From: Winogradskyella psychrotolerans RS-3
GTDB taxonomy: Bacteria > Bacteroidota > Bacteroidia > Flavobacteriales > Flavobacteriaceae
Assembly: GCF_000427335.1 (NCBI RefSeq)
Contig: NZ_ATMR01000007.1
Location: 124,001-188,000, forward strand
Direction: 5' to 3'
Length of the DNA: 64,000 nucleotides
This document shows, in pieces, positions 42,869 through 52,734 of this stretch. The notes beneath the pieces were generated by a model. The model ran no database searches. It had not been told where the DNA came from and saw nothing but the letters and a program-made list of their open reading frames with translations. Numbering within the stretch: position 1 is the stretch's first letter; each line of letters opens with the position of its first letter. The position numbers were made by a program, and so were the translations under genes.

Positions 42869-45676
42869 CTAATTTTTAATATTTAATAAATAATCCACCA
42901 AAGAAATATCATTTTCTAAGTTTAATTTCTTTTTTAATCGATATCGATGAGTTTCAACACCTCTAACTGAGATATTCATAAGTGGTGCAATTTCTTTTGA
43001 AGATAAATTCATTTTGATGTATGCACAAATTTTTAAATCTTTCGGAGTAAGTTTAGAATGTTGCACTTTTAAAGCCTCGAAAAATTCATCGTGTACTTGA
43101 CTAAAATTATTCTCAAAGACTTCCCATTCGTCTTTTAGAACAATTGAATTATCTAACTTCTTTACCAGTTTTTTATATGAGTAATAATTATTGAAGCCAT
43201 CCTTATTAATCATTAAATCCTTTTTAATGTCTTGCAGCGTTTCATTCTTCTTAACCAAGGCCATAGCATTATTAGCTAGCTGCTTGCTTTTAAGCTTTAT
43301 TTCGTTCTGTAATGATTCATTTTTAAGCTGAACGATTCGCTTTTCATTTTCTAAGGTTTTTTCTCGCAATAACTTTTGCTGCTCTTTTTGATATTTAATT
43401 TTTATAATTCGCTGTTCTTTTGCTATTTTTTTATTGTGAAGTGTGTAAAATATAAATATTACCAAAACCGCTAAAAGAAAATATAATACATACCCTAAGG
43501 TATCTCTGTACCAAGGAGGATAGACATCCACTCGTAGAGATTGACTCGCTGACACATTACCTGCATTATCACTAGTTCTAAACGAAATCGTATAATCACC
43601 GTCTATAAGATTAGAAAACTCTACTTTATTACCATCTATAACATACCATATTTCATTATCCTCATCAGTACCTGCTTCTGAAATACGATACTCAAAAAAA
43701 TGATTTAGAGATTTAGAAGACGATAACTCTACAGCAACACTTTCCTTGAATTTAAAATCTACAGATTCATCTTCAATAGCAGAAACACTAAGAGGAACTC
43801 CACTTATTGAAATAGTCTCTATGTTTGGTTTATATAAATTGACACCTGCAATAGAGGTATTATTTATCATCATAAAGCCATTATCAAGATTTAAAGCATA
43901 AATGGAATCTTTAATCTTAGAGACATTTTCGTAGCCGACAATATATCTATTCTTTAAAAATATGTCGTTTAAATAAAAATCGTCTCGTGTAGTATCAAAT
44001 GATTTAAACTCTATAAAACCACCTTTATTTTTCAAGGCAAAAACATCAGTATTGTCTTCTGAAATAATGTAACTATTCTTACCTAATAAATCATTGAGTA
44101 ACTCATAAGGCACTATAGAATCTAAAATCGGTTCATATTTTTGCCAGCCTTCATTAGATTTAAAACTAATATTATTCCTAATGTTGTAAACCCGTACATT
44201 ATAATGAGAACTTAAACCTTTATCATCATATTCCTTAACTTCAGTAATCTCATCATAATTCTCATCAAAACTAATTTTAGAAACCCCTTTGGTTGCATGA
44301 GCCACCCATGCCGTATGTGGATTTTCAAACACTAAAAAACGTGAAGGAACTGAGGTTTTACCAAGATGTTTCACATGCCATTCTCCAGATACCTTTTGAA
44401 ACCGCACTAAACCAGAATATGTACCTTGTATATAGGTGTGGTTCCGTTCTGGTACTTTTTTTATGGTCCAACCACCTGTATACGTAGAAATATTAATCAT
44501 CCGATCTTCTTCTACAATAAATGTACCTTCATTATGTCCACAAAAAAGTTGATCTTCAACAATCTCTAAATCCCAAACCTGACCTTGAGACCCTTCAATG
44601 AATTTCAATTTTTCCTTTTCATCTAATCTAAAAAGTCCGGTATTAGTTCCTATATAAATAACACCTTTATACTTTACGACGTCATAAACAGCCCCTAGTT
44701 TACCAGAAACATCATTAAAAAAATAGTTACTACTATTAAGCTCAATATTAGCGATACCATTATCTAAGCCCAACCAAAGATTGTCTGTATTATCTATAGA
44801 CTGCCCTAAAACCGTATTATTAAGTAAGCCATTCTCTTTGCTAATATGAAACTTGGACTTTCCATTATTATCCGTTAAGAATACACCATCCTTAATAGTT
44901 CCAAAAACCATATCTCCATTGCCCAAAATGGAAAATGCATTTAATTGATGTAGACGTATTTGTTCATCAATTTCAAAATTCGTTGGAATTAGCCGTCCAT
45001 TCCCCAAGAAAAAACTTCCTTTTAGTGACGTCATTAATAAAAGTTTATCCTTGTATTTATTGACAGAAACAATTTTAGTATCTAATAATAACTCATTAGA
45101 ATAAAAAGGCTCTAGTGCCTTTTCTTTCAATCTAAATATACCTTGATTTAAGGTGCTTATATATAAGTTGTCTTCAACGACGCTACAAGAAATTATAACC
45201 GAACCAGGACTTAATTGAATGACGCTCTCAAAATCATAGATATAAATATTCAGAAATGATCTAAAGATGATTTTACCGTTAAAGCTTACAACTTCCCATA
45301 TTTCTTCGTTTGGAGAGATTAAGTCAAGTACGGTATCACTTAAGGAATAATATTTTAGATACCCAAATTCATCTTTTTTCCAATACCCAAATTCCTCATA
45401 AGATCCTGTATAGACAATGTCATCAACTGCTAAAACAGATCTCACGATAGTCTTATTAGGTAATTGATGGAATTTCCAAATTAAACCGTCATATTCTAAT
45501 AACCCACTATTATTAGCAACATAGACTTTACCGTTATCAGCTCTAGAAATGCCCCAATTTTGATTACCCGCTTTATACTCTGCCAAAGTGAAATTATGGA
45601 TGTTTGGAGAGAATTGACTATAACAGTCTGGAGAAAAAACAAGTAAGAAAATTAAGAAAAATAATATTTTTTTCAT
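42869..45676 (-). CDS. SusR-like membrane regulator: propeller, Y_Y_Y, LuxR-type HTH
   Basis: This 935-residue protein has a signal peptide (1-20), a large beta-propeller sensor region (about 25-620), a Y_Y_Y-type domain (about 640-720) and one membrane helix (728-747, GYVLYFLLAVLVIFIFYTLH). A long coiled coil (750-815, rich in Lys, Gln and Glu) and a C-terminal LuxR-type helix-turn-helix (876-920, LTPKDLKICAYI and SSKEIAPLMNISVRGVETHR) complete it. There is no histidine kinase or receiver domain, so it is a one-component sensor like SusR rather than a hybrid two-component system. It is directly upstream of susC on the same strand and is probably the island's activator. Confidence 0.88.
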   Translation of the reverse strand: MKKILFFLIFLLVFSPDCYSQFSPNIHNFTLAEYKAGNQNWGISRADNGKVYVANNSGLLEYDGLIWKFHQLPNKTIVRSVLAVDDIVYTGSYEEFGYWKKDEFGYLKYYSLSDTVLDLISPNEEIWEVVSFNGKIIFRSFLNIYIYDFESVIQLSPGSVIISCSVVEDNLYISTLNQGIFRLKEKALEPFYSNELLLDTKIVSVNKYKDKLLLMTSLKGSFFLGNGRLIPTNFEIDEQIRLHQLNAFSILGNGDMVFGTIKDGVFLTDNNGKSKFHISKENGLLNNTVLGQSIDNTDNLWLGLDNGIANIELNSSNYFFNDVSGKLGAVYDVVKYKGVIYIGTNTGLFRLDEKEKLKFIEGSQGQVWDLEIVEDQLFCGHNEGTFIVEEDRMINISTYTGGWTIKKVPERNHTYIQGTYSGLVRFQKVSGEWHVKHLGKTSVPSRFLVFENPHTAWVAHATKGVSKISFDENYDEITEVKEYDDKGLSSHYNVRVYNIRNNISFKSNEGWQKYEPILDSIVPYELLNDLLGKNSYIISEDNTDVFALKNKGGFIEFKSFDTTRDDFYLNDIFLKNRYIVGYENVSKIKDSIYALNLDNGFMMINNTSIAGVNLYKPNIETISISGVPLSVSAIEDESVDFKFKESVAVELSSSKSLNHFFEYRISEAGTDEDNEIWYVIDGNKVEFSNLIDGDYTISFRTSDNAGNVSASQSLRVDVYPPWYRDTLGYVLYFLLAVLVIFIFYTLHNKKIAKEQRIIKIKYQKEQQKLLREKTLENEKRIVQLKNESLQNEIKLKSKQLANNAMALVKKNETLQDIKKDLMINKDGFNNYYSYKKLVKKLDNSIVLKDEWEVFENNFSQVHDEFFEALKVQHSKLTPKDLKICAYIKMNLSSKEIAPLMNISVRGVETHRYRLKKKLNLENDISLVDYLLNIKN

Positions 45677-45765
45677 GTAGCAACAATATACAAATTTTAT
45701 GAAAACGCTTTAAAAATAAGAATTTCATTCAACGTGACTGCACTTACGTAAATAATTCGTGATAT

Positions 45766-45795
45766 AAAAAAAGGCTCAACCTGAGTTGAGCCTTT
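45766..45795 (-). terminator. Terminator after the fasciclin gene
   Basis: AAAGGCTCAAC (45770-45780) and GTTGAGCCTTT (45785-45795) form a perfect 11-bp stem with loop CTGA, followed on the minus strand by seven Ts (A-run 45766-45772). It separates the fasciclin transcript from the regulator gene. Confidence 0.88.
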
Positions 45796-45819
45796 AATCA
45801 ATTACTATTTAGAATGTTA

Positions 45820-46461
45820 TTATTTTTTAGCCATCAATACATCATTAATAATATATACAATACCGTTTGATGCATCAACATTTCCTTGCACGACTTGAGA
45901 TTTTTTACCTCTTGAATCTTGGATTACATATTGATCACCGTCCATCATAGCCGTTAACTCTTCGCCTGTCACAGTTTTAAAGGTATATTTACCTTTCCCA
46001 CCTTTAATAGCTTCCATCAGTTTATCCGAAGTTATTTTTCCAGATACTACGTGGTATTGTAAAACACTTTTAAGACTCTCTTTATTCTCAGGCTTCAGCA
46101 AGTTATCTACCGTACCTTCTGGCAATTTAGAAAATGCCTGATTAGATGGTGCGAAAACAGTATAGTTTCCAGGTTCTGACAACATTGTAGTTAAATCAGC
46201 AGCTTTCAATGCTGCGACTAAAGTAGATAAATCAGTATTAGACAAGGCTTTTCCTGTAATACTAGTTTCCTTAGCCATTGCCTTCTTCTCTTCTTCCATA
46301 TTTTTCATTTCCATATCTTTCTTATCCATGGCCTCCACCTCAACCTTTTCAGCTTCCATCTTCATCTTCTCCGCATCCTTTTTTCCATCGTTACATGCTG
46401 TTAATACTACAAATAACATACACGTTACGGTTCCTAATATTCTATTCATTTTTAATTTCAT
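45820..46461 (-). CDS. Fasciclin (FAS1) domain lipoprotein
   Basis: This 213-residue lipoprotein (lipobox VLTAC, Cys23; a second Met at residue 5 could start it) has a highly charged coiled-coil segment rich in Lys, Glu and Met (about 27-65) and one FAS1 domain (about 70-212). Its H1/H2 motifs show as YTVFAPSNQAFSKLP and HVVSGKI...GIVYIINDVLM. FAS1 domains mediate adhesion or protein binding at the surface. It is a single-gene transcript with its own terminator, diverging from ilvD, and has no evident tie to the sugar-use island. Confidence 0.9.
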   Translation of the reverse strand: MKLKMNRILGTVTCMLFVVLTACNDGKKDAEKMKMEAEKVEVEAMDKKDMEMKNMEEEKKAMAKETSITGKALSNTDLSTLVAALKAADLTTMLSEPGNYTVFAPSNQAFSKLPEGTVDNLLKPENKESLKSVLQYHVVSGKITSDKLMEAIKGGKGKYTFKTVTGEELTAMMDGDQYVIQDSRGKKSQVVQGNVDASNGIVYIINDVLMAKK

Positions 46462-46781
46462 AATTAAATCTTATTTACTTGGTTATACTATATATACGGT
46501 AATACAGGCCTATGGATTTTATCAAGGTCGGGTTTAATATAACTTTAACAATAAAAAAGACACAGAATTTAAGCCTATATAAAAAGGTAAACGCTACTTT
46601 TTCCATAAAAAATTCACCCACTTGAACATCATAATTATTTAGATTCAAAAAACCTGATATACAACAACTTAAACCAACGTTATCAGTATTGGATTTAGAA
46701 GAACTAATAGAACACTACTACTTAAGCATGGCATATCAAGTAATTTAGATTCAGCAAATCATTTTTGCATTAATAAAACGT
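46462..46781. other. 320-bp divergent spacer between the fasciclin gene and ilvD
   Basis: No gene of normal size is seen. A direct repeat ATTTAGATTCA occurs near 46637 and 46744, each preceded in frame by isoleucine or valine codons and TAG. A weak frame of 37 codons at 46512-46625 has no support. Promoters for both genes must lie here, but no clear TAnnTTTG box was found. Confidence 0.4.
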
Positions 46782-48461
46782 ATGAGCGAATTAAACAAAT
46801 ACAGTAAAACAGTTACCCAAGACCCAACACAACCAGCTGCTCAAGCCATGTTGCATGCTATTGGATTAACAAAAGAAGATTTTTTTAAACCTATTGTTGG
46901 TATTGCAAGTACAGGTTATGAGGGCAACCCTTGTAACATGCACCTCAATGACTTAGCTAAATTGGTTAAAGAAGGCACAAAAAACGAAGATATCATTGGC
47001 TTAATTTTCAACACCATTGGTGTTAGTGATGGTATTTCTATGGGAACACCAGGAATGCGTTACTCATTACCTTCTAGAGATATTATTGCAGATTCTATGG
47101 AAACCGTAGTCCAGGCCATGAGCTACGACGGATTAATAACTGTGGTAGGTTGCGACAAGAATATGCCAGGCGCTTTAATGGCTATGATTCGTTTAGATAG
47201 ACCAAGCATATTGGTTTATGGAGGTACAATCGATTCTGGCTGCCACGAAGGGAAAAAGTTAGATGTCGTTTCTGCTTTTGAAGCGTGGGGAAGTAAAGTT
47301 GCTGGAACTATGGACGAAACTGAATATCAAAGTATCGTTGAAAAAGCATGTCCAGGAGCTGGTGCTTGTGGCGGTATGTATACGGCAAATACTATGGCAT
47401 CTGCAATTGAAGCTTTAGGAATGACTTTACCTTTCAACTCTTCAAATCCTGCATTAAGTGATGCTAAGAAAACAGAATCCATAAGAGCTGGTGAAGCTTT
47501 ACGTTTATTATTGGAAAAAGACATAAAACCCTCAGATATTATTACTAGAAAATCTTTAGAAAACGCAGTAAGACTAGTGACTATCTTAGGAGGTTCTACA
47601 AATGCTGTATTACACTTTTTAGCCATTGCTAGAGCTGCTCAAATAGATTTTACGCTAAAAGATTTTCAAGCTATCAGTGATAACACGCCATTTTTAGCAG
47701 ATTTAAAACCTAGCGGAAAATACTTAATGGAGGATGTTCATGCTGTTGGAGGAATTCCTGCAGTATTAAAATATCTTTTAAAGAAAGGTATGATTCATGG
47801 CGATTGTTTAACTGTAACAGGAAAAACTATTGCAGAAAACTTATTAGATGTACCAGATCTAAAAGAAGGACAAGACGTTATAAAACCGATTGAAGAACCT
47901 ATCAAGATTTCAGGACACTTAAGAATGCTTTATGGAAACCTAGCTACCGAAGGAAGTGTAGCTAAAATAACAGGAAAAGAAGGGTTATGTTTTAGAGGAA
48001 AAGCTAAAGTTTTTGAAGGAGAATATGCCGCAAATGATGGTATTAGAGATGGTAAAGTTCAGAAAGGAGATGTCGTCGTCATTAGATATGAAGGACCAAA
48101 AGGTGGACCTGGAATGCCCGAAATGCTAAAACCAACGGCTGCAATTATGGGAGCAGGTCTAGGTAAAGATGTGGCTTTAATTACAGACGGTCGTTTTTCA
48201 GGAGGAACACATGGTTTTGTTGTTGGCCATATTACACCAGAAGCACAAGAAGGTGGTACCATAGCAGTTGTAAAAGATGGAGACATTATTACTATTGACG
48301 CAGAAACCAACTCCATCTCATTAGAAGTCTCAGAAGCAGAACTTCAAAGAAGACGTCAAAAATGGAAAGCACCAGAATTAAAATTTGAACGTGGTGTACT
48401 TTATAAATATGCTAAAACAGTATCATCAGCATCTAAAGGGTGTGTCACAGACGAATTCTAA
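46782..48461 (+). CDS. ilvD: Dihydroxy-acid dehydratase
   Basis: This 559-residue cytosolic iron-sulfur enzyme makes the 2-keto acids that precede valine and isoleucine. Cluster and metal ligands fall in [12 protein letters not shown] (near residue 50), GCDKNMPGA (near 124) and [16 protein letters not shown] (near 190). The C-terminal [15 protein letters not shown] block is the active-site signature with the catalytic Ser region. Length is standard. It begins a five-gene ilv cluster (D, B, N, C, A) on the plus strand; the next gene is 154 bases downstream across a spacer with inverted repeats. Confidence 0.97.
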   Translation: MSELNKYSKTVTQDPTQPAAQAMLHAIGLTKEDFFKPIVGIASTGYEGNPCNMHLNDLAKLVKEGTKNEDIIGLIFNTIGVSDGISMGTPGMRYSLPSRDIIADSMETVVQAMSYDGLITVVGCDKNMPGALMAMIRLDRPSILVYGGTIDSGCHEGKKLDVVSAFEAWGSKVAGTMDETEYQSIVEKACPGAGACGGMYTANTMASAIEALGMTLPFNSSNPALSDAKKTESIRAGEALRLLLEKDIKPSDIITRKSLENAVRLVTILGGSTNAVLHFLAIARAAQIDFTLKDFQAISDNTPFLADLKPSGKYLMEDVHAVGGIPAVLKYLLKKGMIHGDCLTVTGKTIAENLLDVPDLKEGQDVIKPIEEPIKISGHLRMLYGNLATEGSVAKITGKEGLCFRGKAKVFEGEYAANDGIRDGKVQKGDVVVIRYEGPKGGPGMPEMLKPTAAIMGAGLGKDVALITDGRFSGGTHGFVVGHITPEAQEGGTIAVVKDGDIITIDAETNSISLEVSEAELQRRRQKWKAPELKFERGVLYKYAKTVSSASKGCVTDEF

Positions 48462-48482
48462 AAAATTTCTTTGCAAAAAGGA

Positions 48483-48607
48483 ATCTCTTAGTTAAAAAGC
48501 ATCAAGCCAATCGCTGAAAAAGAGAACTAAAATATAAGTATAGAATAACCCATCTAGCATCCTAAGAGATGATAGATTTTAAAATGAGATTCCCAATTTA
48601 GCGGGAA
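48483..48607. repeat. Inverted repeats in the ilvD-ilvB spacer
   Basis: ATCTCTTAG (48483-48491) and CTAAGAGAT (48562-48570) are perfect inverted copies 70 bases apart. A short hairpin TTCCC (48590-48594) with GGGAA (48603-48607) ends 8 bases before the ilvB ATG. GAATCTCTTAG also occurs in the palindrome before argB, so these look like degraded copies of one element. Confidence 0.5.
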
Positions 48608-48615
48608 GTAAAAAC

Positions 48616-50352
48616 ATGAAAGAAACTCAAACCATACAAAATAAAACTAAAAGCACCGAAACTACAGAACGTATTTCTGGTAGCGAAGCTGTAATTAAAT
48701 GTTTATTAGCCGAAGGTGTTGATATCCTTTACGGTTATCCTGGCGGAGCCATCATGCCAGTTTATGACGAACTATATAAGTATCAAGATAAAATTCATCA
48801 TGTGCTTACACGTCATGAGCAAGGTGCCACACATTCTGCACAAGGTTATGCTCGTATTTCAGGAAAAGTCGGTGTCTGCATGGCAACATCTGGACCTGGA
48901 GCTACCAATTTAATTACTGGTATTGCTGATGCTCAAATCGATTCTACTCCAATGGTTTGTATCACTGGTCAGGTAGGTTCGCATTTACTAGGAAGTGATG
49001 CTTTTCAAGAAACTGATATTGTCGGAATTTCTACACCTATTACCAAATGGAATTGTCAAGTTACTAAAGCGTCTCAAATCCCAGAGGCTTTTGCAAAAGC
49101 ATTTTACATTGCTAGAAGCGGAAGACCCGGGCCTGTGTTAATAGATATTACAAAGGATGCTCAATTTGAAGAATTCGATTTTAAATACGAAAAATGCAAA
49201 GGCATTAGAAGCTATAAACCGATTCCTGATACGGATGAAAATTCGTTAAAAGCTGCAGCAGAACTTATCAATAATGCAAAAAAACCATTAGTCGTTTGGG
49301 GACAAGGAGTCATTTTAGGAAAGGCCGAAGAAGAATTTAAGGCTGTTATTGAAAAGGCCGGAATTCCTTCTGCATGGACAATTTTAGGTGCTTCAGCAAT
49401 CCCTACTTCTCACCCATTAAACGTTGGTATGGTTGGTATGCATGGCAATTATGCACCAAATGTTTTAACTAACGATTGTGATGTATTAATTGCTATTGGA
49501 ATGCGATTTGATGATCGTGTAACGGGCAATTTAGAAACTTATGCTAAGCAAGCAAAAATCATTCATTTTGATATTGACCCTGCGGAAATAGATAAAAACG
49601 TAAAAACAGATGTTGCTGTTTTAGGGGATTCAAAAGCCAGTCTAAAAAGTTTGTTACCATTATTGAATGAAAATTCTCATAATGATTGGCATCAAAAATT
49701 TAAAGATCTATATAAAATAGAATACGAAAAAGTAATTAAAGACGATTTGCATCCTACCAAAGAAGGCCTAACTATGGCTGAAGTGTTGAAAGAAATCAAC
49801 ATTCAAACCAAAGGAGATGCTGCGATTGTTAGTGATGTTGGTCAGCACCAAATGACTGCCTGTCGTTATGCCGAATTCAACAAAACCAAAAGTAATATTA
49901 CGTCTGGTGGCTTAGGAACTATGGGATTTGCTTTACCTGCAGCTATTGGTGCAAAAATGGCAGCGCCAGACAGAGAAGTCGTTATGATCGCTGGTGATGG
50001 TGGTTACCAAATGACGATTCAAGAATTAGGAACAATTTTTCAACAAAAAGTACCTGTGAAAATTGTGGTATTAAACAACGAATTCCTTGGTATGGTACGT
50101 CAATGGCAACAGTTATTTTTCGATAAACGCTATGCTTCTACCGAAATGGTCAACCCAGATTTTGTAGCCATTGCAAAAGGCTATTCTATTGAAGCACAAA
50201 AAGTAACAGAACGTAAAGACTTAAAAGCTGCTGTAAAAGAAATGATTGACTGTGAAGGTCCTTATTTCTTAGAAGTTAGGGTAGAAAAGGAAGGGAATGT
50301 ATTCCCAATGATTCCAACCGGAGCAAGTGTTTCAGATATAAGATTAGAGTAA
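48616..50352 (+). CDS. ilvB: Acetolactate synthase large subunit
   Basis: This 578-residue thiamine-diphosphate enzyme condenses pyruvate with pyruvate or 2-ketobutyrate, the first shared step of valine and isoleucine synthesis. The catalytic Glu68 is in RHEQGATHSAQGYAR, the FAD-domain features lie near the middle (GMRFDDRVTG), and the ThDP/Mg site shows as AGDGGYQMTIQELGT. Biosynthetic rather than catabolic type is supported by a regulatory subunit gene 89 bases downstream. The N-terminal 15 or so residues rich in Thr, Lys and Gln are an unstructured extension. Confidence 0.96.
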   Translation: MKETQTIQNKTKSTETTERISGSEAVIKCLLAEGVDILYGYPGGAIMPVYDELYKYQDKIHHVLTRHEQGATHSAQGYARISGKVGVCMATSGPGATNLITGIADAQIDSTPMVCITGQVGSHLLGSDAFQETDIVGISTPITKWNCQVTKASQIPEAFAKAFYIARSGRPGPVLIDITKDAQFEEFDFKYEKCKGIRSYKPIPDTDENSLKAAAELINNAKKPLVVWGQGVILGKAEEEFKAVIEKAGIPSAWTILGASAIPTSHPLNVGMVGMHGNYAPNVLTNDCDVLIAIGMRFDDRVTGNLETYAKQAKIIHFDIDPAEIDKNVKTDVAVLGDSKASLKSLLPLLNENSHNDWHQKFKDLYKIEYEKVIKDDLHPTKEGLTMAEVLKEINIQTKGDAAIVSDVGQHQMTACRYAEFNKTKSNITSGGLGTMGFALPAAIGAKMAAPDREVVMIAGDGGYQMTIQELGTIFQQKVPVKIVVLNNEFLGMVRQWQQLFFDKRYASTEMVNPDFVAIAKGYSIEAQKVTERKDLKAAVKEMIDCEGPYFLEVRVEKEGNVFPMIPTGASVSDIRLE

Positions 50353-50355
50353 AAC

Positions 50356-50432
50356 GAAGAAAATAGAATATAGAGAAAAAAGTAAAATAGAACTAAATAT
50401 GAGTCTGTTTTCAATTTTCTTTTATTTATAAT
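50356..50432. repeat. Purine/pyrimidine-rich spacer between ilvB and ilvN
   Basis: An A/G-rich half (GAAGAAAATAGAATATAGAG...) is followed by a T/C-rich half (GTTTTCAATTTTCTTTT...) that pairs with it imperfectly. A similar arrangement fills the ilvN-ilvC spacer. Confidence 0.45.
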
Positions 50433-50441
50433 CTCAAAAAA

Positions 50442-50972
50442 ATGAGTACAGAAAACAAACAATATACCGTTTCAATTTATACGGAAAACAACATTGGATT
50501 GTTGAATAGAATTTCTGCAATATTCCAAAGAAGACACATGAATATTGAAAGTTTAAATACATCACCATCAGAAATAGACGGTGTTTCAAGATTCACAATT
50601 GTCGTCAATATTACCGAATCTCAAATGAAAAAGATTCAAGGTCAGATTGAAAAACAAGTCGAAGTTATAAAAGTCTATTATCATACAGAGGAAGAAATCA
50701 TTTATCAAGAATCCTGTATCTTCAAAATGAGATCTAACTTATTGTTTGATGAACGCCAAATTCAAAATATAATAAAAGAAAGCAACGCTAGAATTGTCAC
50801 TGTAAATCGTGATTTCTTCGTTATAGAAAAATCAGGTAGAAAAGAAGAAATAGATTTATTACATAGAGAATTAACCGTTTTCGGAATCATGCAATTTACA
50901 CGTTCAGGTCGCATTGCTGTAACTAAAGACGAAATGAAAATATCAACAATGCTTAAAGCGTTGCAACATTAA
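50442..50972 (+). CDS. ilvN: Acetolactate synthase small (regulatory) subunit
   Basis: This 176-residue protein has an N-terminal ACT domain (about 8-80, YTVSIYTENNIGLLNRISAIF and SRFTIVV) that binds valine for feedback inhibition, and a C-terminal ALS_ss_C domain that activates the large subunit. The length is normal for the IlvN/IlvH group. It directly follows ilvB and precedes ilvC on the same strand. Confidence 0.95.
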   Translation: MSTENKQYTVSIYTENNIGLLNRISAIFQRRHMNIESLNTSPSEIDGVSRFTIVVNITESQMKKIQGQIEKQVEVIKVYYHTEEEIIYQESCIFKMRSNLLFDERQIQNIIKESNARIVTVNRDFFVIEKSGRKEEIDLLHRELTVFGIMQFTRSGRIAVTKDEMKISTMLKALQH

Positions 50973-50984
50973 ATTTAAAAAGAA

Positions 50985-51076
50985 ATAAGAGAATAGAATA
51001 AAGAAAACAGAAGATTTAATGACATACAATTACAGTGTCTTTACTCTTTTATCTTTCTTCTATTTTCTCAAAAACA
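50985..51076. repeat. Imperfect inverted repeat in the ilvN-ilvC spacer
   Basis: GAGAATAGAATAAAGAAAAC (from 50990) pairs imperfectly with the T/C-rich run TCTTTCTTCTATTTTCTC near 51050-51070. The resulting long purine-pyrimidine hairpin lies just before the ilvC ATG. Confidence 0.5.
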
Positions 51077-51083
51077 AAAAACA

Positions 51084-52583
51084 ATGTCAAATTATTTCAA
51101 CACATTACCATTAAGAGAACAATTAGATCAGTTAGGAAAATGCCGTTTTATGGACGCTTCAGAATTTGAAGATGGTGTAAACGCATTAAAAGGAAAGAAA
51201 ATAGTAATTGTTGGTTGTGGTGCTCAAGGCCTAAATCAAGGATTAAATATGCGCGATTCCGGATTAGACATTTCTTACACGTTGCGTCAACAAGCTATTG
51301 ATGAAAAACGTGATTCTTACAAAAACGCAACCTCTAACGGATTTACTGTTGGTACGTATGAAGAATTAATTCCAACAGCAGATTTAGTGTTAAACTTAAC
51401 ACCAGACAAGCAACACACAAATGTTGTAAAAGCCATAATGCCTTTAATGAAAAAAGGAGCAACTCTAAGTTATTCTCATGGTTTTAATATTGTTGAAGAG
51501 GGCACACAAGTTCGTGAAGACATAACAGTAATAATGGTAGCACCTAAATGTCCTGGAACTGAAGTAAGAGAAGAATACAAACGTGGTTTTGGTGTACCAA
51601 CATTAACTGCTGTACATCCTGAAAATGATCCTGAAGGAAAAGGTTGGGCTCAAGCTAAAGCTTATGCTGCCGCAACTGGTGGTCATCGTGCTGGTGTATT
51701 AGAATCGTCTTTTATTGCAGAAGTGAAAAGTGATTTAATGGGAGAACAAACTATTCTTTGTGGTTTATTACAAACCGGAGCCATTTTATCTTTTGATAAA
51801 ATGGTTGAAGAAGGCATAGAACCTGGTTATGCTGCTAAATTGATTCAGTTTGGTTGGGAAACGATTACCGAAGCATTGAAGCATGGTGGGATTACTAACA
51901 TGATGGATCGTTTATCTAATCCTGCTAAACTAAAAGCATTCGAATTATCTGAAGAATTAAAAGGTATTATGCGTCCGCTTTTTGAAAAGCATATGGATGA
52001 TATTATTTCTGGTCACTTCTCTCAAACTATGATGGAAGATTGGGCAAATGACGATATCAACCTCTTAACTTGGAGAGCTGCAACTGAAGAAACTGCCTTT
52101 GAAAAAACAGAATTAACTTCAGATCACATTACAGAACAAGAGTATTTTGATCATGGTGTATTATTAATTGCTTTTGTGAAATCTGGTGTTGAACTCGCTT
52201 TCGAAACTATGGTGAGTGCAGGTATTATTGAAGATTCTGCTTATTACGAATCTTTACATGAATTACCACTTATCGCTAATACAATCGCTAGAAAAAAATT
52301 ATTTGAAATGAATCGTGTCATTTCTGATACAGCCGAATATGGTTGTTATTTATTTGATCATGCATGTAAACCGTTATTAACGGATTTCATGAAAACGGTA
52401 GATACATCTATTATTGGTCAATCATTTTCAAAAACAACAGGAGTTGACAATATAGAGTTAATCGCTGTTAATGACGCGATTAGAAATCATCCTATCGAAG
52501 CTGTTGGTCAACGTTTACGTGCGGCAATGACAGCAATGAAGGTGATTAAAACTGATGATGTGAAAGCATCTGTTTTAGCGTAA
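51084..52583 (+). CDS. ilvC: Ketol-acid reductoisomerase, class II (long form)
   Basis: This 499-residue NADPH enzyme converts acetolactate or acetohydroxybutyrate to the dihydroxy acid. The Rossmann motif [10 protein letters not shown] is at 44-53. Length and the duplicated C-terminal knotted helical domains (two similar segments in the second half) mark the class II form found in E. coli and plants, not the short class I form of about 330 residues. The Mg ligands lie in the helical domain around [20 protein letters not shown]. It sits between ilvN (111 bases) and ilvA. Confidence 0.96.
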   Translation: MSNYFNTLPLREQLDQLGKCRFMDASEFEDGVNALKGKKIVIVGCGAQGLNQGLNMRDSGLDISYTLRQQAIDEKRDSYKNATSNGFTVGTYEELIPTADLVLNLTPDKQHTNVVKAIMPLMKKGATLSYSHGFNIVEEGTQVREDITVIMVAPKCPGTEVREEYKRGFGVPTLTAVHPENDPEGKGWAQAKAYAAATGGHRAGVLESSFIAEVKSDLMGEQTILCGLLQTGAILSFDKMVEEGIEPGYAAKLIQFGWETITEALKHGGITNMMDRLSNPAKLKAFELSEELKGIMRPLFEKHMDDIISGHFSQTMMEDWANDDINLLTWRAATEETAFEKTELTSDHITEQEYFDHGVLLIAFVKSGVELAFETMVSAGIIEDSAYYESLHELPLIANTIARKKLFEMNRVISDTAEYGCYLFDHACKPLLTDFMKTVDTSIIGQSFSKTTGVDNIELIAVNDAIRNHPIEAVGQRLRAAMTAMKVIKTDDVKASVLA

Positions 52584-52593
52584 CAAAAATTAT

Positions 52594-52621
52594 CCTGCAA
52601 GGTTTCAAAAAACCTTGTAGG
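52594..52621. repeat. CCTGCAAGG-type palindromic repeat, copy 1
   Basis: CCTGCAAGGTTT and AAACCTTGTAGG form a nearly perfect 12-bp stem, 10 bases after the ilvC stop. It could act as a terminator-like or mRNA-stabilising hairpin. Four further copies lie between 58.9 and 61.2 kb. Confidence 0.8.
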
Positions 52622-52714
52622 TTTTAAGACAAAAAAAACTCTGTTTACTGCGAAAATTAAAACTTCGTAGAACATTAACTTTAAGATAAAATGAAAGTAG
52701 GTCATTCTCAAGAG

Positions 52715-52734
52715 ATTCCTGCTTTCGCAGGAAT
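52715..52734. repeat. TTTC-loop hairpin touching the ilvA start codon
   Basis: ATTCCTGC (52715-52722), loop TTTC and GCAGGAAT (52727-52734) form a perfect 8-bp hairpin whose last base is next to the ATG at 52735. Confidence 0.8.

Noticed and set aside
24095..45676. Mobile island with integrase or insertion sequences
   Set aside because: No transposase, integrase, tRNA-end duplication or flanking direct repeat was found around the sugar-use genes.
46512..46625. 37-codon frame upstream of ilvD
   Set aside because: No family, no signal and no enrichment of a single amino acid; probably chance.
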